Positions 31,584-39,104 of a DNA stretch of 41,825 nt are shown one piece after another. Position numbers and translations under genes: made by a program. The notes under the pieces are model-generated. The model had not been told where the DNA came from. It ran no database searches and was given only the letters and a program-made list of their open reading frames with translations. The stretch is from Terriglobia bacterium (GTDB taxonomy: Bacteria; Acidobacteriota; Terriglobia; Bryobacterales; Bryobacteraceae). Within the stretch, counting starts at the first letter, position 1, and each line of letters begins with the position of its first letter. The stretch lies in contig JAIQFL010000061.1 in the NCBI GenBank assembly GCA_020073365.1, positions 1 through 41,825 of the forward strand, given 5' to 3'.

Positions 31584-31772
31584 TGGTGCAGAGACGGCGT
31601 CTTAGATAGGGGAACGACGTCACCTCCAAGCCTGGGCTCGTGATCCCAACCCGAACAGAGCACGCATTGCGCCAACTGCGTGGTCCAACAAAACATAGGG
31701 AATCCATCACTTCGTTTGCTCCGTTCACCGCCGGCATACCGGCACTTGCCACACGGCTGGCAGCGTGGCGTC

Positions 31773-31986
31773 TCACTGCCATCCTCCACCGAGCGCCTTG
31801 TAGAGCTGAACTACGGTCAGGATCGCCTCCAAACGCGTTGGGAAGCACGTTCAGGCAAAAAAAGCCCTGGTCCTCATCCGGTACAAAACTGTTTGGCAGC
31901 TTGCCGCCGATCCACGGGCCAGCCACGGCGAAACCGGCGAGAAGGACCAGAGCGAACCCGCTCTTTCGCAGGAGCGCCCCGGACAC
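31773..31986 (-). pseudogene. Fused scar of RND efflux permease and outer-membrane channel
   Basis: From 31986 the minus frame reads LLRKSGFALVLLAGFAVAGPWIGGKLPNSFVPDEDQGFFCLNV, the periplasmic entry of HAE1/AcrB-type RND permeases (family LPxxFLPEEDQG). Around 31835 a different frame continues as LEAILTVVQLYKALGGGWQ and stops at 31773-31775, the typical C-terminus of NodT-family outer-membrane efflux proteins. A deletion has joined the two ends of an efflux operon. It begins right after the PhzF gene's stop. 31584-31772 shows nothing recognisable. Confidence 0.75.
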
Positions 31987-31991
31987 TGGTA

Positions 31992-32786
31992 CTAAGCCAG
32001 CAATTCTCCCGTCATCACCGTCACGGCCTGGCCCCCCAGCACCACCCGCTCACCGGCGAGACGCACCCGCACCACGCCGCCGCGCGCGGAGGCCTGGTAT
32101 GCTGTGAGTTCGCTCTTGCCCAACTGCTCCCCCCAATACGGGCCCAGTGCGGTGTGCGACGAACCCGTCACAGGGTCCTCATCGATTCCCGAGGCTGGCG
32201 CGAAGAAACGCGAGACAAAGTCGAATTCCGGCGTCGCAGACCGCGCGGTCACAATCACGCCGCGAACCGGCACTTTCTTCAGCGAGGTTTGATCGGGCGT
32301 CAATCCGCGCAGTGTTTCCTCGGAATCCACTTCCACCAGGTAGTCGAATGCACTCCGCCCGACAAACCGCGCCTGCGCCACTCCCAGTGCGGGCAACAGT
32401 TCCGGGGGCGTTTCGGCCGGAAGCGCAATCTTGGCCGGGAAGTCCAACTCGATCCACTCTCCACGCCGGTCGGCCGTCAAGAGGCCGCTGCGAGTGTGAA
32501 AGCGGGCCTGCTGGCCTTCCGGCAGGTGCCTGTCCTGCCACAGCACGTGCGCGCTGGCCACCGTCGCGTGCCCGCACAGGTCCACCTCCACCGCCGGGGT
32601 GAACCAGCGCAGGTTGTACCCGTCATCCTGCGGAGTCAGGAAGGCGGTCTCCGAAAGGTTCATCTCGCGCGCCACATCGCGCATCCACTGGTCGGGCCTG
32701 GGTTCCTGGAGAATGCAAACCGCCGCCGGGTTGCCGGCAAACGGCCGATTCGTGAAAGCATCCACTTGTACAATTCGAATGGGCAT
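31992..32786 (-). CDS. PhzF-family isomerase
   Basis: 264 residues, the usual length. The N-terminal half has IVQVDAFTNRPFAGNPAAVCIL, catalytic Glu46 in MNLSETAFL and the DLCGHATVASAHVL motif; the C-terminal half has GIDEDPVTGSSHTALGPYW. The fold duplicates a diaminopimelate-epimerase-like domain. PhzF itself isomerises a phenazine precursor, but most homologues of this size have unknown substrates and no other phenazine genes are present. Cytoplasmic. Start ATG 32786. Confidence 0.92.
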   Translation of the reverse strand: MPIRIVQVDAFTNRPFAGNPAAVCILQEPRPDQWMRDVAREMNLSETAFLTPQDDGYNLRWFTPAVEVDLCGHATVASAHVLWQDRHLPEGQQARFHTRSGLLTADRRGEWIELDFPAKIALPAETPPELLPALGVAQARFVGRSAFDYLVEVDSEETLRGLTPDQTSLKKVPVRGVIVTARSATPEFDFVSRFFAPASGIDEDPVTGSSHTALGPYWGEQLGKSELTAYQASARGGVVRVRLAGERVVLGGQAVTVMTGELLA

Positions 32787-32852
32787 GATTTTAGAGAGTA
32801 ACGCACTTGAATCTGGTGGTGGAATAGGGGAGTCTAAGAGAAGGCTGCGGAA

Positions 32853-33335
32853 ATGCTGTTTCGGTTCACCAAATTCTGGGTCGCCATCGGTCTCCTGATC
32901 GCGTTATGGGCGCTCGGCACGGTGCGCCGGACAGAACCCCTGGCCTGGGTCCGGCCCATTGGCACACCGCCCGGGCCGGTACGCATCCTCCAGTTCTACG
33001 CCAGCGTGCGGAGCCTCACGGCCGGCCAGTCGGCGCTCCTGTGCTATGGCGTCGAGAATGCCAGGTCGGTGCGGATCGCTCCCATTTCCCAGGAGGTCTA
33101 TCCGTCCTACAGCCGCTGCCTGGAGATCGTGCCCGAACATACCACGCACTACACCATTCTGGCGGAAGGATTCGACGGCAAGGTCGTCATGAAGTCCTTC
33201 ATCCTTGCGGTTGAGGCGGTTCCGGTTGCCCCACGGATTGTCAGCCATGCGGGAAACAGCGCGGTCACGGAGAATGCGGTGGTCAGCGCAGCACTACCAG
33301 CCGCACCCACAGCCGCAGAAGCTGGTAGAACGTGA
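32853..33335 (+). CDS. Membrane-anchored small protein of unknown function
   Basis: 160 residues. A signal anchor (FWVAIGLLIALWALGTV) is followed by a 100-residue exported domain with SALLCYGVENARSVRIAPI, VYPSYSRCLEIVPEHTTHYTILAEGFDGKVVMKSFIL, an Ig-like beta pattern seen in Solibacter proteins, with two Cys that could form a disulfide. The Ala/Pro-rich tail (ALPAAPTAAEAG) overlaps the convergent GT2 gene by 53 bases, so the true end of the functional domain may be earlier. Function unknown. Confidence 0.65.
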   Translation: MLFRFTKFWVAIGLLIALWALGTVRRTEPLAWVRPIGTPPGPVRILQFYASVRSLTAGQSALLCYGVENARSVRIAPISQEVYPSYSRCLEIVPEHTTHYTILAEGFDGKVVMKSFILAVEAVPVAPRIVSHAGNSAVTENAVVSAALPAAPTAAEAGRT

Positions 33336-33999
33336 TTGCCAGCGAACGCACGCGAAAGAACTGCGACGTCCCGTGCTCCCGCGGATAGTGATGCACTCCC
33401 ACCTCCTCCACGTCGCAGCCGCTCAGCTCCAGCTTGCGCACCAGTTCGATACAGATGGTGCCGCTAGTGGAGGTCAGGTCGATCTCTTCGAGTAGCGCGC
33501 GGCGGATCAGCCGGTAATCGCAATCGATGTCCCGTATGCGGATGCGGAACAGCAGGCGCGCGCAATAATTGTAAATTCTTCCGATCCAGATGCGGTGCGC
33601 CGGGTCATGCCGCTCCAGCTTGTAGCCGTTCACCAGTCCCGTGGCGGGCCCTACCAGCTCCAACAACCGCGGAATTTCGGCGACGTCGTACTGCCCGTCG
33701 CCATCGGTGTAGAACACGAATTCCTTGCGCGATGCGGCAAACCCGCTGCGCAACGCGCCGCCATACCCGCGGTTTTCGGGATGGGTTACCACGCGCAGAC
33801 GCGGCCCGTGCTCGCGCTGAAGGTGCTCCAGCACCTCGCGGGTCTTGTCCCGGCTGCCATCGTTCACCACGATGATTTCGTAATCGGCCACGCATTGCTC
33901 GAGCACCGCGAACGTCTTGCGGAGCAGGCGCGGCAGCGACGGCGCGTCGTTATACGCCGGAAAGAACACGCTCAGCGATGTGAACCTGGGAGCCCCCAC
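33283..33999 (-). CDS. Family 2 glycosyltransferase (dolichol-phosphate mannosyltransferase-like)
   Basis: 238 residues, catalytic GT2 domain only, no C-terminal membrane helices apart from a hydrophobic tail (AITFYQLLRLWVRLVVLR). SVFFPAYNDAPSLPRLL, VNDGSRD (45-51), TDGDGQYD (98-105, DxD) and RDIDCDYRLIRRALL are typical of polyprenyl-phosphate sugar transferases. It should add a sugar to a lipid carrier at the inner membrane. Two bases separate its start from the end of the SAM methyltransferase gene on the same strand (34002), so the two are probably co-translated. Confidence 0.9.
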   Translation of the reverse strand: MGAPRFTSLSVFFPAYNDAPSLPRLLRKTFAVLEQCVADYEIIVVNDGSRDKTREVLEHLQREHGPRLRVVTHPENRGYGGALRSGFAASRKEFVFYTDGDGQYDVAEIPRLLELVGPATGLVNGYKLERHDPAHRIWIGRIYNYCARLLFRIRIRDIDCDYRLIRRALLEEIDLTSTSGTICIELVRKLELSGCDVEEVGVHHYPREHGTSQFFRVRSLAITFYQLLRLWVRLVVLR

Positions 34000-34001
34000 C
34001 C

Positions 34002-34763
34002 TTACAGTATCTTCTCACCGATGAAGAGGAGCGATTGGCCCGCCAGCAAGTTGTGGCCGGCGCCGAGCCAGGAGGCTTCCAGCGCCAGCGACTGGTACAA
34101 CAGGCGGTCGAGCCACGGGGCGGCCGGCTCCACCCCGCTGGCGGGGGGCAGGCGCAGCAACGGCTCCCAGAGGCGGAATTTCGCCAGCGCGATGGGCAGC
34201 AGCAGCGAATTGGCATAGGTGCATCGCAGCGTCCGTACGCCTACTCCCGTCATCAGCCCCATCAGGCGGCGGCGGGTTGTCCGCTGACGCTCGAAGACAA
34301 ACTCGGAGTGGCGGCTACGTAGAATCTCGAGCGCCGAGGTACGCACTGCCAGCAGGCCGCCCGGCGCCATCACCCGCGACAGTTCGCGCGCCGCCCGTTG
34401 CTCTTCGCCGTGCGGCAAGTGCGTCAGAACGTCCATGGAGATCACCAGGTCGAAGGCACCCTCCGGGAACGGCAAGCTCGTAATGTCACCCTGCACGGGG
34501 CGTTCAATTCCCATTTCGAGCGCGTAGCGCAGGCCATGCCAACTGACGTCCATAGGCACGATAGGCCAATGGCGTTCCTTCTGCAGCAGGTAGGAGAGGT
34601 ATCCGGTGCCGCACCCCGCCTCGAGCGCGCGTCCGATCTTGCGCCCCGCGAGGTACGGGTCCAACACGCGAAAGAGAATCGTCCGCATGCCCCGGTACCA
34701 CCAGAAATCCCTCTCGCTCCTGGCGACATTGGCGAATTCGGCTGGATTCATGAAGTCGGTCAT
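34002..34763 (-). CDS. Class I SAM-dependent methyltransferase
   Basis: 253 residues from ATG 34763 (an alternative ATG is 34751; a longer frame to 34850 is less likely). Motif I is ALEAGCGTGYLSYLL (46-60), followed by VPMDVSWHGLRYALE, the acidic end of the second strand, and SLPFPEGAFDLVISMDVLTHLPHGEEQRAARELSRVMAPGGLLAVR, the usual motif II-III region of Methyltransf_11/25 proteins. C-terminal half helical and hydrophobic. Substrate unknown; context with the GT2 gene suggests a sugar or lipid-linked sugar. Confidence 0.87.
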   Translation of the reverse strand: MTDFMNPAEFANVARSERDFWWYRGMRTILFRVLDPYLAGRKIGRALEAGCGTGYLSYLLQKERHWPIVPMDVSWHGLRYALEMGIERPVQGDITSLPFPEGAFDLVISMDVLTHLPHGEEQRAARELSRVMAPGGLLAVRTSALEILRSRHSEFVFERQRTTRRRLMGLMTGVGVRTLRCTYANSLLLPIALAKFRLWEPLLRLPPASGVEPAAPWLDRLLYQSLALEASWLGAGHNLLAGQSLLFIGEKIL

Positions 34764-34823
34764 GGGGCGGATGTGAGCGAGACTCTGGCTGCGCCCCACG
34801 CGGGCCGGCTTTCGTCGGACAAC

Positions 34824-34843
34824 GACAGGCGGATCCGCCTGTC
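34824..34843. repeat. Perfect 20-bp palindrome
   Basis: GACAGGCGGATCCGCCTGTC is its own reverse complement. It lies between the 3' end of citrate synthase (34883) and the methyltransferase start (34763), both on the minus strand. Could act as a terminator stem for gltA, but no U-tract follows; it also resembles dispersed GGATCC-centred palindromes. Confidence 0.5.
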
Positions 34844-34882
34844 CCACCAACCTGTCTGCGGCGCCACTACCGGCGGCTTACC

Positions 34883-36187
<1,305 letters not shown>

Positions 36188-36599
36188 AATTCCTCCATCG
36201 ATCTTGCCCTGGAAACGTCGCCGGAACTTACAGTATGCGAAGGCTCAGCGGCCATCGTCACGGCTCAGCCATCGTTCTTCTCTTACACGATGGATCCGCG
36301 CGTCGCGCAAACGACACGATGGCGGATTCAATCACGTCAATGCCTTGTCCGACTCTGCTCGCGGCCAAACAGCCCTGGAGGCCGCGGCTTCGCGACAGGA
36401 TTGACGGACGTCAATGCAATCATAATCCAAAGCGCAGTGCTTGGAAAGCGCGATGAGCGATCTTGGCGATCTTGGGCGAAAAGCGGCTGTCCAGCCGGCG
36501 CTTTGGCGGGTGCCGAGCGCCGGCGCGATCCCAGGAAGCGCAATATCCCCTCGACCGGATCTCGACCACCGTTTGCCCGTGCGATAATCGAGGTTCCCG
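36188..36599. promoter_or_regulatory. Divergent gltA/purS intergenic region with candidate operator
   Basis: 412 bases without a credible gene. TTGACGGACGTCAA (36401-36414) is a perfect 6-2-6 palindrome that includes a -35-like TTGACG, and CATAAT follows at 36421 with a short 14-base spacer. A related sequence sharing ACGTCAATGC occurs at 36334-36343 (second copy 36408-36417). These could be binding sites for a regulator of either gene. A GAGG ribosome site for purS is at 36590-36593. Confidence 0.4.
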
Positions 36600-36845
36600 A
36601 TGACAGCGCGCGTCTTCGTTTCCTTGAAGTCCACCGTTCTGGACCCCCAGGGCCAGACCATCCGCTCCGCTCTGAACGGTCTCGGTTATTCCGGCATCGT
36701 GGAGGTCCGCCAGGGCAAGTTTTTCGACATCGCGATCGCCGACGGCGTCAGCCGCGAGCAGGCGCGGAAGGACGTCGAGACCATCGCGCATGAAGTGCTC
36801 GCCAACCCGGTGATCGAAGAGTACCGCGTTGAGCTGCTGGATTGA
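36600..36845 (+). CDS. purS: Phosphoribosylformylglycinamidine synthase subunit PurS
   Basis: 81 residues, the normal size. RVFVSLKSTVLDPQGQTIRSALNGLGYSGIVEVRQGKFFDIAI and the helix with ARKDVETIAHEVLANPVIEEYRVELL match PurS throughout. PurS joins PurL and PurQ as the small subunit of FGAM synthase in purine synthesis. No purQ or purL follows within the window; the next gene is convergent and begins its stop immediately at 36846, so purS is transcribed alone here. GAGG ribosome site 6 bases upstream. Confidence 0.93.
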   Translation: MTARVFVSLKSTVLDPQGQTIRSALNGLGYSGIVEVRQGKFFDIAIADGVSREQARKDVETIAHEVLANPVIEEYRVELLD

Positions 36846-37598
36846 TCAGCGCTCGCGCCGTTTCAGCCACGTCATAGGAAAGTAGCTCAACCCGGTGAAA
36901 TCAAACTCCGTCGAAAATAGCGGCGTGGGGCGTTCGCGAAGGAATTCCGGGTGGCCCGCCAGGAATTCGTCGACTGCACGCCCAGGATGATCGGACCGCC
37001 AGGCCCTTTCTCCCTTGGGTGCGTTCGCCAATTCCGGCAGGTTGCTGTCGGCCACAATCACGTAGCAGCCGGGCGACACCAACGGGCTGAGGTTCTCGAG
37101 TTCCGCACGGACGTGCCTGGCCGAGTGGTCGCTATCGAGGAAAACGCAAACGCGAGATCCCGGGCGAATCAGGCTCTCCGCCAGGCTCGCCGTCTCGGGC
37201 GCGGAGGAATCGGCCTCTATCGGAGTAACGAGAATGTCCGCGCCCTGGAAGATCGCCTCCCTGACGCCCGGACGGAATTGCCGCTCGATGGGAATCACGT
37301 GGCGGCACCACCCGGCAAAGAATAACGTGCTGCCCCCATCGTAGACCCCGGTTTCCACAATGACGTCGGGGCGCAGCCGCCAAAGTGCTTCCCCGAGGCG
37401 AAGCACGTCGTCGGGGAACTGGAGCAACTGGCGGCCCTTCCAGGAGAACGTGGACCAGTGGCCGAGATTCCAGCCGAGCACCATCCATTGGCGCGACAAT
37501 ATCTCAAAAGCATCCGGGCTGAATAATGGATACTCTTGGGCGCCAGCAGCGCCGGTCACGTGAACGAGACTACTCTCCGTATCGATGGTGATGATCAT
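36846..37598 (-). CDS. CmcI-like SAM-dependent hydroxylase/methyltransferase
   Basis: 250 residues. PDVIVETGVYDGGSTLFFA (motif I region), CVFLDSDHSARHVRAELENLSPLVSPGCYVIVADSNL and the C-terminal GRAVDEFLAGHPEF match the cephalosporin hydroxylase CmcI family, which in most organisms acts as sugar O-methyltransferase-like enzymes (for example on rhamnose) rather than in antibiotic synthesis. Its stop abuts purS with no gap (convergent). Its ATG at 37598 overlaps the start of the divergent methyltransferase. Confidence 0.87.
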   Translation of the reverse strand: MIITIDTESSLVHVTGAAGAQEYPLFSPDAFEILSRQWMVLGWNLGHWSTFSWKGRQLLQFPDDVLRLGEALWRLRPDVIVETGVYDGGSTLFFAGWCRHVIPIERQFRPGVREAIFQGADILVTPIEADSSAPETASLAESLIRPGSRVCVFLDSDHSARHVRAELENLSPLVSPGCYVIVADSNLPELANAPKGERAWRSDHPGRAVDEFLAGHPEFLRERPTPLFSTEFDFTGLSYFPMTWLKRRER

Positions 37599-38355
37599 GG
37601 CTTCCTTTCATGATCCAGCTTTCCACGACCGGGCGGCGGCGCGCCGGTTCCCGGGACCCGACTACCTTGAGGTCCTGGACTGGATTCACCAGGCCCTGAG
37701 GCCCGAGACCTATGTGGAGATCGGGGTGTTAGCCGGCGGCTCCTTGCGCATCGCACGCCCCTCCACCGTCGCCGTAGGCATCGATCCCGGAACACGTGGG
37801 GTTACCGGTGTGGCGGCGCGCGTCTTCTCCATGACCAGCGACGAATTCTTTGCGCAATACGACTTGCGCCAGGTCCTGGGTGGCAGGCCCGTGGACTTCG
37901 CCCTGATCGATGGGTTACACCTGTTCGAGCAGGCCTTTGCGGATTTCCTGAAACTCGAGCGGTACGCCGGCCCGGGCACGGTGATTGCTTTGCATGACAC
38001 GATCCCGCTGGACCAGGAGACCTCGGCGCGGGAACGCACCACCGAGTTCTACACCGGCGATGTCTGGAAGACGGTTGCCTATCTGCGGCAGAATCGCCCG
38101 GACCTGCGGATGATCACCGTGCGGACGGCTCCCACGGGGCTCACGCTGATTCGGAACCTGGATCCTGAATGGGCGCAACGCGAGGGGGCGGGTCGGGAAC
38201 CTGCCCCACTCGATTGGGATTACTACGTCCGGCATCACGCGGAATTCCTCGGCTTGGCGCCCAACGATCGCGAGGTGGTGGAGTCCTTCTGCCAAAAGAC
38301 GGCGGTCCAGTCGACCGGTTCCAGGGGAGTCGAAATCCCCTCACGCTCGCGGTAA
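37597..38355 (+). CDS. SAM methyltransferase (Methyltransf_24 type)
   Basis: 252 residues from ATG 37597; in-frame ATGs at 37585 and 37591 are possible and no ribosome site decides. YVEIGVLAGGSLRIA is motif I; VDFALIDGLHLFEQAFADFLKLERYAGPGTVIALHD is the class-24 motif IV/V region. Small-molecule or sugar O-methyltransferase suspected from neighbours. Its start lies head-to-head with the CmcI-like gene with 2 to 14 bases of overlap, and its 3' end overlaps the convergent TylF-like gene by 121 bases. Confidence 0.85.
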   Translation: MASFHDPAFHDRAAARRFPGPDYLEVLDWIHQALRPETYVEIGVLAGGSLRIARPSTVAVGIDPGTRGVTGVAARVFSMTSDEFFAQYDLRQVLGGRPVDFALIDGLHLFEQAFADFLKLERYAGPGTVIALHDTIPLDQETSARERTTEFYTGDVWKTVAYLRQNRPDLRMITVRTAPTGLTLIRNLDPEWAQREGAGREPAPLDWDYYVRHHAEFLGLAPNDREVVESFCQKTAVQSTGSRGVEIPSRSR

Positions 38356-39104
38356 TCCTCCACCGCCTGCCGGCAGCCCGGAAGCGCGTGGTAGTCGTCC
38401 ACGATCACGAACCCGCCCGTGGACAGCTTGGGGTAGAGGGCCGTTAGCGCGTCCCACGTCGATTCGTAAAGGTCACCGTCCAGGCGCAGCAGGGCCAGGG
38501 TTTGAATCGGGGAATCCGGCAGGGTGTCCTTAAACCAGCCCGGCAGAAACCGCACCTGCCCATCCAGAAGGTCGTAGCGCGCGAACAGGTCGCGCACGGT
38601 TTCGAGAGAAATCGCCAGCGCGGGGTATTGGGAAGCGCTCAGATCCATCCCCGCGTCCTGCGGAAGGCCCGGCGGCGGCAGACCGGCGAAGGAGTCCGCC
38701 ACCCAAACCGTTCGATCGGTGATGCCGTAAGCCTTCAAGAATCCCCGCATGAAGATGGTCGCGCCGCCGCGCCAGACGCCGCATTCGATCAGGTCGCCGG
38801 GCACGTTCAGCCGGTGAATTCTCTCGAGACACGCCGCCAGGTTGTCCAGCCGGAGGCGTCCGATCATGGTGTGCTGGAAGCCGAGGTTGTCCACGTCGTC
38901 GTCGCGCACCCTGCCCACCCGGCTGCGCGAAAGAAACTGGCGGCAAGACTCGCCCCTCTCCTCATCGATGCGCAGCAGCGTATGGGGTGAGTACTGGTCG
39001 CGGCCGGCTAGTGAATCGCGCAGGTAGAGGATGCGGGCCTCGTTTTCCCAGTAGAGTTCTCCAAGTACGCACTTCTTCAGCAGTTCGAGATAGAGGTGTT
39101 CCAT
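38235..39104 (-). CDS. TylF/MycF-like O-methyltransferase
   Basis: 289 residues from ATG 39104 with AGAGG about 10 bases upstream; a longer frame to 39173 lies inside the neighbour. Motifs: DLIECGVWRGGATIFMRGFLK, VWVADSFAGLP, TLALLRLDGDLYESTWDAL (metal-binding Asp) and GFVIVDDYHALPGCRQAVEDYR, as in macrocin and mycinamicin O-methyltransferases acting on deoxysugar hydroxyls. The canonical end VDWTAVFWQK is reached 16 codons before the stop; the extra tail is antisense to the convergent gene. Its 5' end overlaps the radical SAM gene by 28 bases. Confidence 0.88.
   Translation of the reverse strand: MEHLYLELLKKCVLGELYWENEARILYLRDSLAGRDQYSPHTLLRIDEERGESCRQFLSRSRVGRVRDDDVDNLGFQHTMIGRLRLDNLAACLERIHRLNVPGDLIECGVWRGGATIFMRGFLKAYGITDRTVWVADSFAGLPPPGLPQDAGMDLSASQYPALAISLETVRDLFARYDLLDGQVRFLPGWFKDTLPDSPIQTLALLRLDGDLYESTWDALTALYPKLSTGGFVIVDDYHALPGCRQAVEDYREREGISTPLEPVDWTAVFWQKDSTTSRSLGAKPRNSA

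Noticed and set aside
31992..32786. Phenazine biosynthesis locus inferred from PhzF
   Set aside because: No other phz genes nearby; PhzF-like proteins are widespread with unrelated roles.
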